64,000 nucleotides of DNA, taken from positions 1,054,001-1,118,000 of the forward strand of contig NZ_JBDFMI010000001.1 in NCBI RefSeq assembly GCF_047238185.1, read 5' to 3'. Below the pieces are notes generated by a model, which saw only the letters and a program-made list of their open reading frames with translations, did not search any database and had not been told where the DNA came from. The DNA is from Bacillus_AD sp047238185. GTDB taxonomy: Bacteria > Bacillota > Bacilli > Bacillales > DSM-1321. Position 1 is the stretch's first letter; the number at the start of each line of letters is the position of its first letter. Shown in pieces: positions 53,634-63,092 of the stretch. The position numbers and the translations under genes were made by a program.

Positions 53634-53664
53634 AAATAAGGCTCCCTGTGCAGGAGTCTTATTT
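53634..53664 (-). terminator. Terminator after the symporter
   Basis: AAATAAGGCTCC / GGAGTCTTATTT with one wobble position, placed just past the end of the minus-strand symporter. Confidence 0.7.
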
Positions 53665-53672
53665 TTCGTTGT

Positions 53673-54647
53673 TCAAGCAATATCCGCTTTTTCTTGTCCA
53701 GTGGAGCCAGCTGTTTTTCGTTTTTCCTTCATCCGGCTGAATATCGTCGCAAGGATCGGACCGGATATATTATGCCAGACAGAAAAAATAGCACTTGGGA
53801 CAGCTGCTAGCGGTGAAAAGTGGGCGGAGGCAAGAGCTGCCCCCAGTCCTGAATTTTGCATTCCTACCTCAATAGCGATGGCTTTTCTTTTAGGAAGGTC
53901 CATCTTAAACAGTTTGCCGAATAAATAACCAATCAGATAGCCCAAACAGTTATGCAAAACAACCACTGCGAATATTTCCAATCCGGTTTTGGCGATTTGT
54001 GCCTGATTTCCGGCCACAACGGCTGCCACGATCGCGACAATCCCGATCACTGATACGAGCGGAAGTACCTTTACACTGGCCTTTGCCTGGCGGCTGAATA
54101 GTTTTTTCACGATAAAGCCGAGGACAATCGGAATAATGACCACTTTTACAATGGACATAAACAAGTCGGACGGGCTTACATCCAGCCATTCACTGGCCAG
54201 CATATAGATGAGTGCAGGTGTCATGATAGGCGCGAGAACGGTCGTTACGGAGGTAACCGCTACAGATAAAGCGACATCGCCCTTCGATAGGAAGGTCATG
54301 ACGTTGGATGATGTTCCACCCGGACAGCAACCGACCAAAATAACGCCTACCGCGATTTCAGGAGGAAGGTTCAGGCCTTTGGCCAAAAGGAATGCCAGAC
54401 CTGGCATGATCAAAAATTGGCCGACAACCCCTATTATGACATCCTTGGGCCGCTTAAAAACTTCCTTGAAATCATCCGCCGATAATGTTAAACCCATTCC
54501 AAACATGATGATGCCAAGCAATGTAACAATATAAGGCCCAATCCATGCGAATGAAGACGGGGACACGTAAGCGAGGACTGCGAATAGCAATACCCACAAA
54601 GCGAATGTATTGCTGAAAAACGAGCTGATTTTTTCTAATGTTTTCAT
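53673..54647 (-). CDS. Bile acid:sodium symporter family transporter (YocS-like)
   Basis: This is a 324-residue membrane protein with nine or ten helices. GMGLTLSADDFKEVFKRPKD, GCCPGGTSSNVMTFLSKGDVALSV and EVGMQNSGLGAALASAHF are conserved BASS-family blocks, including the sodium-site crossover. It belongs to the B. subtilis YocS branch (a reported pantothenate transporter in some bacteria). The cargo is not knowable from sequence. ATG with AGGTGC upstream. Confidence 0.85.
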   Translation of the reverse strand: MKTLEKISSFFSNTFALWVLLFAVLAYVSPSSFAWIGPYIVTLLGIIMFGMGLTLSADDFKEVFKRPKDVIIGVVGQFLIMPGLAFLLAKGLNLPPEIAVGVILVGCCPGGTSSNVMTFLSKGDVALSVAVTSVTTVLAPIMTPALIYMLASEWLDVSPSDLFMSIVKVVIIPIVLGFIVKKLFSRQAKASVKVLPLVSVIGIVAIVAAVVAGNQAQIAKTGLEIFAVVVLHNCLGYLIGYLFGKLFKMDLPKRKAIAIEVGMQNSGLGAALASAHFSPLAAVPSAIFSVWHNISGPILATIFSRMKEKRKTAGSTGQEKADIA

Positions 54648-54868
54648 TTATGCACCTCTATCCTTTGCAGTGTTAAACCGATAATGGTGCTAAGTATATA
54701 TTATTTTCTGAATAAATACAATATTAAAATTATTTACGCGGCCTTTTGGTATCTCTTTTATAAAAGATGTGAAAGTCCGCATGAAGCTGTACAAAGAATG
54801 CATGAAACGCTGCCTGCTTAATGCTGTTCTTCCGTTATAATATAAGAAAGAGATAAGACGGAAAGGCG

Positions 54869-55813
54869 ATGAGCGGAATGAGTAAAGTCAGCAACTGCCT
54901 GCATATGCTGAATTGCCTCAATAGTAGGGGGGTTGTTAAAATTCAGGAACTGGAAGAAATGCTGGAAGTGAATGAACGGATGATCCGAAAATATAAGGAT
55001 GAAATCGAAATGGCCGGCATACATATCGGTTCGAAGCGAGGAAAAGAGGGAGGCTATTATCTTGAAAAAACAACACTGCTTCCGAATATGGAATTTCAGG
55101 AAAAAGAGCTGAATGCCCTCGATATGGCGTATGATTTGATCAAGAATGACCATAGCTTTGCGGAATTTAATGCGTTCAAGCGTATGTATTTCCAGATTGC
55201 ATCGACCCATAACCATAGCATAGAAACGAATCCATATATCTATTTCATCCATAAATACAAACCAAGGGACACGTTGACAAAGGATAATGAAAACTTCCTT
55301 GAGCTTAGAAGCGCCATCATCCAAAAGAGAAAAGTAGTCTTTTCCTATCAAGGGTGGCGGGGAATAGAGGAAACGAGGAAGGTGCATCCCCATGGTCTTG
55401 TCCATTATGACGGCAACTGGTACTGCTGCGGGTTTTGCGAGTTAAGGGGGGAGCAGCGGACATTCAAGCTGCTGCGCATTCAGCATCTGGAAGTAACAGA
55501 GGAAAATTTTGAGCGCGATGGACAGTTCAATATCCGCCAGGACAAAATCGGGATATGCGATGATGTGCATAACATCGAATTGCATGTGTTTCCCCCGTAT
55601 GCCCATACGATTTCTGAAGCGGTATGGGGAGAGAAACAAGAAATCATCGATCAAGATGATGGAAGTGTTTCTTTTCGGGCAACTATGTCCGGAAAAGAAT
55701 CCATCATTAAATGGATTCTAGGAATGGGGAGCGCTGTCCATGTACTTGGGCCGGCCCATATCAGACAAGCGGTGAAGGACGAATTGATCAAAACGATAGA
55801 GTATTATCAATAA
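54869..55813 (+). CDS. HTH-WYL transcriptional regulator
   Basis: This 314-residue regulator has an N-terminal DeoR-type winged HTH (VSNCLHMLNCLNSRGVVKIQ, EEMLEVNERMIRKYKDEIE), a WYL domain at about 140-220 (KVHPHGLVHYDGNWYCCGFC) and a C-terminal WCX extension. WYL proteins respond to small nucleic-acid-like or nucleotide ligands. The neighbours give no clear target. Start ATG 54869 near GGAAAGG; the ATG at 54878 is also possible. Confidence 0.85.
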   Translation: MSGMSKVSNCLHMLNCLNSRGVVKIQELEEMLEVNERMIRKYKDEIEMAGIHIGSKRGKEGGYYLEKTTLLPNMEFQEKELNALDMAYDLIKNDHSFAEFNAFKRMYFQIASTHNHSIETNPYIYFIHKYKPRDTLTKDNENFLELRSAIIQKRKVVFSYQGWRGIEETRKVHPHGLVHYDGNWYCCGFCELRGEQRTFKLLRIQHLEVTEENFERDGQFNIRQDKIGICDDVHNIELHVFPPYAHTISEAVWGEKQEIIDQDDGSVSFRATMSGKESIIKWILGMGSAVHVLGPAHIRQAVKDELIKTIEYYQ

Positions 55814-56017
55814 TTTTTAATGCGGCTTTCATAGTGCCGGATAGGCTGATAGGATATCTCCTATAAAAGGATAGCGGATCGATGAGAGAGCTGTTGTTTA
55901 CAGCAGGCGTTTAAGCCATTTTGGCAATGCGATGGAAGGTGGGCAATAAATAGCAGCTTAGGGATGCTGATTTTTCAGAAGGGCAGGCAGGAGATGCCCA
56001 TACCCTTCCAATTAGAG

Positions 56018-56749
56018 TCAATCGATAGACTCCCCATAGTTGATGCCTGTCCATTTTGAGTAGATGTTGTACAATTCCTGTCTGGAAATATTGAATTTGG
56101 AAAGGACCAATCTTTCAATAATAGGAAAGTCATCAACAAGGTCAATTTTCTTCATATTTTTAGTCAGAAGCTTAGCGTAATTAATGATGTAATCCAGAAC
56201 ATCCTTTTCGTAATGCCCATTTGAGGTTTTGTCATTTTGAATGGGAACAATATATTTCTCGTATATCCACATGGAAGTCCTGACTTTTTGCTGTGTCAGG
56301 ACTTTGCTGCCGAATACGAGCTTTCCTTGCGATGAGAAAATTAATCCTTTATTGGAATGAGTATTCAAATAGGTATATGTCTGTTTGCCTGTCTTTACAT
56401 GAAGTTGTAGGGAATGCATATAAAGCGGATTATAGGGATAGTCTGCTGTAAAGAAACGGCCATACTTTAGTTTGTATTTCAGTTGCTTGTGGAAAAGAGA
56501 CAGGACAACAAATTGTTCCTCGTGTGGCAGGCTTTCGAAACGTTCGCTGCCCTTTATTTGGATATGTACGTTTTTTTTCTTAAACTCAACCTGATGATTG
56601 TCGAAATATTGGCTGAAAATCGGTTTCCTCATTTCAAGGGCAGCCAAGGCTTGAAAGTTTGTATAAGTGATTTCCTGGTGGATGAAGCTAAGAACAAGAC
56701 TGAACAGACAGCTCGCTAAGAAGCAAATGAAAAAATATAGTAATCTCAA
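56018..56749 (-). CDS. Membrane-anchored protein of unknown function
   Basis: This 243-residue protein starts at TTG 56749 (CGGAGA seven bases upstream), with one N-terminal signal anchor (MRLLYFFICFLASCLFSLVL) and an extracytoplasmic domain rich in Tyr, Lys and His. The C-terminal part (LSKFNISRQELYNIYSKWTG) is helical. No family is recognised. Flanking gaps show no other genes. Confidence 0.7.
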   Translation of the reverse strand: MRLLYFFICFLASCLFSLVLSFIHQEITYTNFQALAALEMRKPIFSQYFDNHQVEFKKKNVHIQIKGSERFESLPHEEQFVVLSLFHKQLKYKLKYGRFFTADYPYNPLYMHSLQLHVKTGKQTYTYLNTHSNKGLIFSSQGKLVFGSKVLTQQKVRTSMWIYEKYIVPIQNDKTSNGHYEKDVLDYIINYAKLLTKNMKKIDLVDDFPIIERLVLSKFNISRQELYNIYSKWTGINYGESID

Positions 56750-56983
56750 TTGTAATTCTCCGTACGATTAGAATTGGTATAGGATATCATAACCACCTCT
56801 ATAGTAATACAAAAGTTACTTTGATTGCCTTTTTTAGTATATTTTTATTTTTATGAGTTTAGTAGAAACAATATAAGGAAGAGTACCCGCTGCATTTTAT
56901 ACTCTTTTTCAATATATGGCGTATAATAAACCTTGAAATCTTAGCAGAATACTTGTTTTTGCTTCTTAGGGGATGAATTGCCA

Positions 56984-57901
56984 ATGTTTATGAAAGTATT
57001 GAATGAGAATACGGTTCTCTTGATTTTTATGGCTATCGGTTTTGCTTTGCGCAAAGGAAGAATGATGAATACGCCCAATATGGATGGTTTATCGAAAATA
57101 TTGACGCTCGTCGCTTTGCCTGCGGCCATATTGATGAGCCTTCAGACTCCTTATACACCTGAACTGATGAAGAAGGTAGGAATCACTTTGGTGGTCTCTT
57201 TGGTTATTACGATAGCAGCTTTTTTAATAGGATTGGCGCTCGCTCGCGCATTCCACATTCAGCATATTGAACGCAAGGTATGGATCGGCTGCTGCACATT
57301 TTCCAATATCCTGTTCATCGGCATTCCGATCATCGGTTCATTATACGGAACCGAGGGAATTTTAATGCTCGTAAGCTATAATACAATCTCTATGTTCCTA
57401 CTATTTACGCTAGGCATAGCCATTTATAGCAAAAAGGGCGAGAACAGCATTCGTTTGAAGCAGTTTTTCATGAACCCGGCGGTTATTGCGACATTCATCG
57501 GGTTCCTTTTATTTGTAGCCAATATATCGCTGCCGGCTCCCGTCCATGGCGCCATGACAGCGCTGGGAGGCATGACAGCTCCGTTATCGATGCTCATTAC
57601 AGGAGGCATGATGGCCGACAATAAAATCGGTGCCTTTCTCATCGATTTCAAGGTATATCTCTTTTCCAACATCCGCTTATTCCTGATTCCAGCCATAACC
57701 TATGTAATCCTGTCTTTTATGATAGACGACCCGCTGATCATCGGAGTACTAGTTGTGGCTTCTGCTATGCCTTCTGGCGCAATGAACGTCGTCTTTGCCG
57801 AGCAATACAGCGCATCTGGACCGCTTGCATCCAAATATGTCGTCATGACAACTTTATTGTCGATCATTACGCTGCCGGCTGTAGCGTATTTATTGGGATA
57901 A
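56984..57901 (+). CDS. AEC (auxin efflux carrier) family transporter
   Basis: This is a 305-residue permease with about ten helices in two five-helix halves. The first half begins VLLIFMAIGFALRKGRMMN, and the second half carries MTAPLSMLITGGMMADNK and SAMPSGAMNVVFAEQYSASG, which are typical family motifs. Bacterial AEC members export or import organic acids such as malonate or malate. Substrate unknown. Start ATG 56984, or the TTG at 56978 nearer to AGGGG. Confidence 0.83.
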   Translation: MFMKVLNENTVLLIFMAIGFALRKGRMMNTPNMDGLSKILTLVALPAAILMSLQTPYTPELMKKVGITLVVSLVITIAAFLIGLALARAFHIQHIERKVWIGCCTFSNILFIGIPIIGSLYGTEGILMLVSYNTISMFLLFTLGIAIYSKKGENSIRLKQFFMNPAVIATFIGFLLFVANISLPAPVHGAMTALGGMTAPLSMLITGGMMADNKIGAFLIDFKVYLFSNIRLFLIPAITYVILSFMIDDPLIIGVLVVASAMPSGAMNVVFAEQYSASGPLASKYVVMTTLLSIITLPAVAYLLG

Positions 57902-57987
57902 GGAAAAGTTCTTTTTGTTATGAAAATTTAAAACATATAGTATAATAAACAGGGCATTTTTACCACAGGATGAAAGGAGGAGAAAGA

Positions 57988-58317
57988 ATGAAGGCAAGAT
58001 TATCAAATGAAGCAGGCGTAACGAAAAATGTCAAAATCGGATTTAGTTGGACTACTTTCTTTTTTGGGTTTTTCCCTGCACTTTTCAGGGGAGATTTAAA
58101 ATGGGCAGCTATCATGTTTATTACAGCAGCTGTTGTAGGCACATTCACAATTGGTTTTGGCGCATGGATTCCAGGTATTATTTTTTCATTTGTATATAAT
58201 AAAATCAATATTAAAGAATTGCTTGAAAAAGGGTATAGACCTGCAGATGAACGAACTAGGGAAGAGCTGCAATCAAGAGGCATTATTTCCGCATCGGTTT
58301 CAAAGATCAGTGCTTAA
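57988..58317 (+). CDS. Small DUF2628-like membrane protein
   Basis: This 109-residue protein contains FSWTTFFFGFFPALFRGDLKW, then two hydrophobic segments (WAAIMFITAAVVGTFTIGFG and GIIFSFVYNKINIKELLEKG). The pattern F-[SN]-W-x-x-F-x-FG-x-x-x-x-x-FRGD matches the HrgC/DUF2628-type small membrane proteins. ATG after AAGGAGGAG. Function unknown; C-terminal tail polar. Confidence 0.72.
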   Translation: MKARLSNEAGVTKNVKIGFSWTTFFFGFFPALFRGDLKWAAIMFITAAVVGTFTIGFGAWIPGIIFSFVYNKINIKELLEKGYRPADERTREELQSRGIISASVSKISA

Positions 58318-58336
58318 TCACAGCCGTATGGTACGT

Positions 58337-58368
58337 ACAGGGATTGTTCACCAATCCCTGTTTTTTTT
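58337..58368 (+). terminator. Terminator after the DUF2628-like gene
   Basis: A perfect stem ACAGGGATTG / CAATCCCTGT with a five-base loop is followed by eight T residues. Confidence 0.9.
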
Positions 58369-58627
58369 ATGAATGAAAACCATTGGAGCTTCAAAGGGGC
58401 CAAGTTAGCTACTATGTTTAATCAGCTGAAGAGTAAGTGCACCATGATTCTTATAACAAGGACGCTGCTTTCTTCATGGTGTATGCGAGGGTCCGCAGAG
58501 AAACCCGCACCTTGTGCAATCCTAGAAAGAAATCGCCTTTTATTCGCAGCCGCAAATATATGGAGTGTAAACGGGCTATTTATGTACAATCCTTTTATGT
58601 ATAGTACGCATATATATAATTCATACT

Positions 58628-58656
58628 TTATTAATCGGAATAGTGTGTTATATAAT
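58628..58656 (+). promoter_or_regulatory. Candidate sigma-A promoter of the carboxylesterase
   Basis: TTATTA, 17 bases, TATAAT (58651-58656), 31 bases before the ATG at 58688. The preceding 260 bases after the terminator show no gene I can support. Confidence 0.45.
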
Positions 58657-58687
58657 GGTGAAAAGACAAAAAGAAAGGGGCGAGGAC

Positions 58688-59452
58688 ATGCATGAACAGT
58701 ATCCAGTTATGCCAGGGGCAGAATCATTTTTCCATAAAGGAGGAGAAGTAGGTATACTTTTGTCACATGGCTTTATCGGTACACCGCAAAGTGTCCGGTT
58801 TTTAGGAGAACAACTAGCAGATAGGGGCTATACGGTGATGGCGCCCCGCTTAAAAGGACATGGGACACATTATAAAGAATTGGAATTGTGTACATCCAGT
58901 GATTGGTATCAGACGCTCAAAGAAGGTTATAGAGAGCTAAACAAGCATTGCCGGACTGTTGTGGTTATGGGCCAGTCGATGGGTGGCACACTTGCTTTAT
59001 GGCTCGCATCAAACCTCGCGGCTGACGCTGTCGTACTGATTAACCCAGCATTATCTGTACCAATCTTTGAACAATATATGGGTGAAAAAGAGCTTCGATT
59101 CATTGATGAAGGCGAGCCTGATATAAAGGCATGCAATATACACGAAATCGTATATGATAAAGTGCCGATACAAGCAATATGGCAACTGCAAGAATTAATG
59201 CGTTTGACACCGGAAAAGCTGAAGAATATCAAATGCCCGATTTTGGCCTTCAAATCTGCTGTTGACCATGTAGTTCCTCCCGAGTGTACGGATATGATAT
59301 TGAATGCTGTCAGCTCCTTACAAAAAGAGGTCATCACCTTGCCAAACTCCTATCATGTCGCTTCAATGGATCATGATAAGGAAATGATTGTCCAAGTAAC
59401 TGACTTTTTTATTCGCCATTTGCTTGTCGGGCATTTTCGGCACACCAGTTAA
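58688..59452 (+). CDS. Carboxylesterase / monoacylglycerol lipase (Est30-like)
   Basis: This is a 254-residue cytoplasmic alpha/beta hydrolase. Its catalytic triad is visible: Ser 97 in GQSMGG, Asp 193 in SAVDHVV and His 223 in SYHVAS, with the oxyanion segment LLSHGFIGTPQSV. Length and motifs match the Bacillus/Geobacillus thermostable carboxylesterase and monoacylglycerol lipase group. ATG at 58688 after AAAGGGGCGAGG. Confidence 0.87.
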   Translation: MHEQYPVMPGAESFFHKGGEVGILLSHGFIGTPQSVRFLGEQLADRGYTVMAPRLKGHGTHYKELELCTSSDWYQTLKEGYRELNKHCRTVVVMGQSMGGTLALWLASNLAADAVVLINPALSVPIFEQYMGEKELRFIDEGEPDIKACNIHEIVYDKVPIQAIWQLQELMRLTPEKLKNIKCPILAFKSAVDHVVPPECTDMILNAVSSLQKEVITLPNSYHVASMDHDKEMIVQVTDFFIRHLLVGHFRHTS

Positions 59453-59507
59453 GCAGGCCGAAGCATGGTATAATACAGGAAATAATTCTAGCAGAAAGGA
59501 TTGAACC

Positions 59508-61106
59508 ATGAATTTAGCAGATTTTGAAACAAATATGCCGAGAAAAATTCTTGCGAGGGGCCAGAAATATTATAAAGGGGGCACTATTGATTGCATGGTG
59601 GAGTCGAACCCTGGGCATTTCGTGTTTGAGGTAAGTGGGACAGCGGATTATATAGTCGACATCCGCGTCGACGAGCATGGCGAAATCCTCTCATCAAACT
59701 GCACATGCCCTTATGATTACGGGCCAAATTGCAAGCATGAGGCAGCTGCCTTCTACGCGCTATGCGACTGGAAGGATTCCGGAAGGGTGCTGGCAGATGA
59801 AGAAGCGCCGAAGGAGTCAGAGGCTGTGATGAAGAGGAAGCCTGCTCAAGAGAGTTCCATCGTTATCACAGATATGCATGTGAAGGCTGCTAAAAAGCTG
59901 ATCAAGGAGTTTATCTTGACCTATAAGAGGCGTGGATTCATTGAGTGGAGAGACGTTCCAGCTGCTTTGGCTGGAGTGGGAATGGCTATCCAGAATGCTT
60001 GGGAGATCCATCGTTCACACCCTGAACAAGCTGTCGATCTGTCTTTGGCTGTTTTGCAAGCAGTGATCGATATGCTAGCCTATTGTGATGATTCAAATGG
60101 TGAACCAGCAGCTGCCATCTATGAGAGCTTGGCTATCATCCAGGAATCAGTGGTCGAGGGCATTCGAATATTGGACGATAAAGAAATGAACCGTATGCTT
60201 AAAAAACTGATGAAGGAAGCTGGGCATAAGCGATATGACGGGTATAATGAATGGCGAACAAGTTTGCTGCACGCCTGTATTCCAATGTGCAATTCACCGA
60301 AAAGAAGAGCACAACTTGAAGATTTACTGAATGAGTTGCTGTCAGAATTACATTCTTCGACTAAAAGATATGACAAAGAACAGCTGTTGTTGGTCGCCAG
60401 CAAATTAGTTCAGCGCTTCGATGGGGAAACGGCTTATGTTTCGTTTATCAAAAGTCATATTGATGTAAGCGGCTTTAGGGAAATGGCCATCCAATATTAT
60501 ATGTCCAAGCAGCAGTATGAAGATGTCATTCAATTGTGCGAGGAAGGAAAAAAGCGGGATAAGGACCAGCCAGGATTAGTGGTCCAATGGGAAAAAGATG
60601 CTCTTGAAGCCTATATAAAGCTAGGTGATTTAAAAGGGCAAAAACAGGTGCTTAAAGAATTGCTGTTCCGTGAAAGAGATGGATATAAATACTATAGCAG
60701 ACTGAAAAAAATGTATTCACATGATGAATGGCAGCATAAGCAAAAAGACATTTTATCACGATTGCACAAGGAAAATCATTCTTACACATACTTAAGTATT
60801 TTAAAAAAAGAAAATTTGAAAGAAGAGCTTCTTCAATATTGCAGTAGGAATCCTAAGCTGATAGAAAATACCTACCCATATTTAATTGATCGTTTCCCTG
60901 AAGAAGTAGAAGAGTTGTTTTTTCGACATATCGAGGAATCAGCAGAAAAAGCAAGCAACAGGAAACAATATTATATGGTATGCAGGCATATTAACCGATT
61001 AAGGGAAGTATGCAACGATGCACTTGCTGAAAGAGTCATCGACCACCTGCACGCAAAATATCATATGAAGCCTGCGTTTTTGGATGAATTATCCAACGTT
61101 CGTTAA
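59508..61106 (+). CDS. SWIM zinc-finger protein
   Basis: This 532-residue protein has a SWIM motif (CxCxnCxH) at residues 65-77, CTCPYDYGPNCKH, near the N-terminus. A long all-helical region follows with TPR-like character (YYMSKQQYEDVIQLCEEG, ALEAYIKLGDLKGQKQVLKE). SWIM domains bind DNA or protein. In bacteria this layout is common beside SWI/SNF helicases, but no helicase is adjacent here. Start after AGAAAGGATTG. Confidence 0.83.
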   Translation: MNLADFETNMPRKILARGQKYYKGGTIDCMVESNPGHFVFEVSGTADYIVDIRVDEHGEILSSNCTCPYDYGPNCKHEAAAFYALCDWKDSGRVLADEEAPKESEAVMKRKPAQESSIVITDMHVKAAKKLIKEFILTYKRRGFIEWRDVPAALAGVGMAIQNAWEIHRSHPEQAVDLSLAVLQAVIDMLAYCDDSNGEPAAAIYESLAIIQESVVEGIRILDDKEMNRMLKKLMKEAGHKRYDGYNEWRTSLLHACIPMCNSPKRRAQLEDLLNELLSELHSSTKRYDKEQLLLVASKLVQRFDGETAYVSFIKSHIDVSGFREMAIQYYMSKQQYEDVIQLCEEGKKRDKDQPGLVVQWEKDALEAYIKLGDLKGQKQVLKELLFRERDGYKYYSRLKKMYSHDEWQHKQKDILSRLHKENHSYTYLSILKKENLKEELLQYCSRNPKLIENTYPYLIDRFPEEVEELFFRHIEESAEKASNRKQYYMVCRHINRLREVCNDALAERVIDHLHAKYHMKPAFLDELSNVR

Positions 61107-61371
61107 TATAGCCCTTGGCTGTTTGAAAGCTGTTTAAATTGAACAGCTTTTTTGTTCGGGAGGCAATCAGATGACGAGATTGTAAAGTGTAACAGATTGG
61201 TCATCCCTCCACTGGCTTTGGCATACACATTAGTGTAAAAGATATCTAGCAGAAGAAATGATTTGTTTAGAGCGATCGTGCAATGGAAAAAACGTAAGGA
61301 GACCCATTTTCTAGAACGGACAATAGGATTTTGTCTTGGATACACTCACTATATAGGTAGGTGGCTGCCAT

Positions 61372-61674
61372 ATGCAAAAGATTGTAAGATGCTTGTTGTT
61401 GCTCTGTCTTTTTGATGCGGTGGCGACTGATATAGGTATACGGACAGGCTTTATTGAAGAAGGGAATCCGTTAATGGGGATGATATATGAGCAAAGCAAG
61501 ATTGTTTTTTATTGCTGCAAGCTCATTTTTCCTGTGCTGTTGGTTATTTTGTATGAGAAGCATATACAATCGAAGCTGCTGACGGTGCTGGTAGGAGTCT
61601 GCTTTACTTTATACGTAGCGGTAACGATGATCCACGCTTCTTGGATTGGGGTTGTTTTCATTACACTTAAATGA
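61372..61674 (+). CDS. DUF5658 membrane protein
   Basis: This 100-residue protein with three hydrophobic segments begins MQKIVRCLLLLCLFDAVATD and contains FIEEGNPLMGMIYEQSKIVF, the DUF5658 pattern (D-x-x-x-T, E-x-NPL, K). ATG after TAGGTGG. Its stop overlaps the start of the following HTH gene (ATGA), so the two are translationally coupled. Function unknown. Confidence 0.78.
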   Translation: MQKIVRCLLLLCLFDAVATDIGIRTGFIEEGNPLMGMIYEQSKIVFYCCKLIFPVLLVILYEKHIQSKLLTVLVGVCFTLYVAVTMIHASWIGVVFITLK

Positions 61675-61886
61675 ACGAGGGAGAAAGCATCATCCTGCCA
61701 TATATCCAGATGCAAAATGAGCCCGTTTCTGCAGAGGAGGTGGCAGAAGGGGTAGGGCTCGCACGAGTGACTGCCCGCCGTTATCTCGATTATCTGGAAA
61801 AGCAAGATAGGGTGGAGATTGTTATTCAGTATGGGGGCATCGGGCGGCCCGTGAACCGTTATGCAGTTAAAAGTGGGCATTCCTGA
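61671..61886 (+). CDS. Stand-alone HTH domain of the CitB/DcuR response-regulator type
   Basis: This 71-residue protein consists only of the C-terminal winged HTH found in CitB-family regulators: VSAEEVAEGVGLARVTARRY, then LDYLEKQDRVEIVIQYGGIGRPVNRY. The receiver domain that normally precedes it is absent; the upstream sequence is the DUF5658 gene in another frame, overlapping by ATGA. It is thus either a minimal DNA-binding protein working with DUF5658 or a surviving fragment of a larger regulator. Confidence 0.75.
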   Translation: MNEGESIILPYIQMQNEPVSAEEVAEGVGLARVTARRYLDYLEKQDRVEIVIQYGGIGRPVNRYAVKSGHS

Positions 61887-62226
61887 AAAAGAGAGGGAAA
61901 CAGGGGGCTCTCCGACTTGTTGAAGAGTAGAGAATGTTTGTGTTTTTTACCTTACTATTTCAATTCTATTTTTTATGCTACAAATGTGTTAAATATCACT
62001 AAAGTCCTATATTTCAGGTGCAAACTAGGATAGAATGCATAAACAAATAGATGGAACGAAAGGAAGTCCACAAATAAAGAAACAATAGATTTTAGATTTA
62101 TTTGCTTATCCGTTTATCACAGCAGGCCTTCCCATATATGCATGGCTTTTTGCTGTAAACGAATCGGATTTAGTTACTTCCTCCTCTATTTAACCTTTAA
62201 GGACGCTTGAAAGGGGAGAGGAGCCA
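61887..62226. other. Intergenic region without a supported gene
   Basis: This 340-base stretch has no frame with a good binding site and no clear terminator or known RNA motif. A 17-codon frame near 62038 is not convincing. A GGGGAGAGGAG ribosome binding site for the next gene lies at its end. Confidence 0.5.
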
Positions 62227-62490
62227 ATGGTTCTAAAAATGACTGCCATTGTTGTCATCACCGGTTTGGCTATGCTTATTTGGACTCTGATCAGAAAGCT
62301 GAAGATATATCAAAAACGGCGGCATTCATATAGTTTCAAACAAAATCAAGATGCCATAAACAGTAAAGTACGAAAGATGCTGCAAAACGGCTATACAAAG
62401 CCAGCGATTATCAAAGTTGTCAGACAAAGAACAGGTTTGGGGTTGTTTGAAGCCAAGCAATATGTGGAGAGAATGACTCGTATGGAATGA
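62227..62490 (+). CDS. Membrane protein with ribosomal L7/L12-like C-terminal domain
   Basis: This 87-residue protein has one N-terminal helix (MVLKMTAIVVITGLAMLIWT) and a basic linker. Its C-terminal segment IIKVVRQRTGLGLFEAKQYV resembles the bL12 C-terminal fold (V-I-K-x-VR-x-x-TGLGLKEAK-x-x-V). In bL12 that face contacts translation factors. Small membrane proteins with this domain occur in Firmicutes without assigned function. ATG after GGGGAGAGGAG. Confidence 0.75.
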   Translation: MVLKMTAIVVITGLAMLIWTLIRKLKIYQKRRHSYSFKQNQDAINSKVRKMLQNGYTKPAIIKVVRQRTGLGLFEAKQYVERMTRME

Positions 62491-62526
62491 AGGCCGGAGT
62501 CCGTTTAAATACTGATATTTTCAAAA

Positions 62527-62557
62527 TGAGCAACAATCCTGTGCAGATTGTTGCTCA
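62527..62557. terminator. Terminator after the L7/L12-like gene
   Basis: A perfect 12-bp stem TGAGCAACAATC / GATTGTTGCTCA with a seven-base loop. Only a short T run follows (TTT). Confidence 0.7.
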
Positions 62558-62608
62558 TTTAGTTAAGGCTGCTGCCTAATTGTTTGTTTTTAAATCAGTT
62601 ATTCTTTA

Positions 62609-62851
62609 TTAGAAATATGCTTTCCACGCAGGCTGCACTTTCATGGTGTCCTCAGCGAGTTTTTCGGCTGCTTGTCGGTCCACCTGTTTCGATTGCATGA
62701 TAAATTGGGTCATATGGTCTTTTTTCTCTGTAAAGGACTGCATGGATCCATCCGGTTTGGCACAATGGATGCAATAATCCTTGGAAGGGTCACCACCAGC
62801 GAAATCAGACAATCCTTTCATGGGCATACCGCATGAGATACAGGTTTTCAT
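62609..62851 (-). CDS. Zinc-ribbon protein
   Basis: This 80-residue protein has an N-terminal treble-clef/zinc ribbon with CISCGMPM and CIHCAKPDG (two CxxC pairs) and a helical tail (QAAEKLAEDTMKVQPAWKAY). It matches the putative zinc-ribbon family often annotated as AraC effector-linked or stand-alone small proteins. ATG after AGGAGGAG. Ligand and role unknown. Confidence 0.8.
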   Translation of the reverse strand: MKTCISCGMPMKGLSDFAGGDPSKDYCIHCAKPDGSMQSFTEKKDHMTQFIMQSKQVDRQAAEKLAEDTMKVQPAWKAYF

Positions 62852-63092
62852 GTACTCTCCTCCTAATGATTAAATAGATTGTTAAGCTTTTTTTCTCCTA
62901 TTCTTATTTTAAGGGAATGGAGAGCTTCTGTCAGTTTTGAGGAAAAAACGTTTAATACAGGTAGCCGGCAATTATGCCTGCGACTTTAAGAGGTTGATTC
63001 ACTGATGTTTAAATGGACTTGTCCGTTTTGTCATTGTACCCTGTGCTCTTGATGCCATTTCAGGCTCGGAGCTTTTCATCCTATAGTTTAAT

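Noticed and set aside
62038..62091. 17-codon frame starting ATGCATAAACAA
   Set aside because: Too short, with no proper binding site and no structural pattern.
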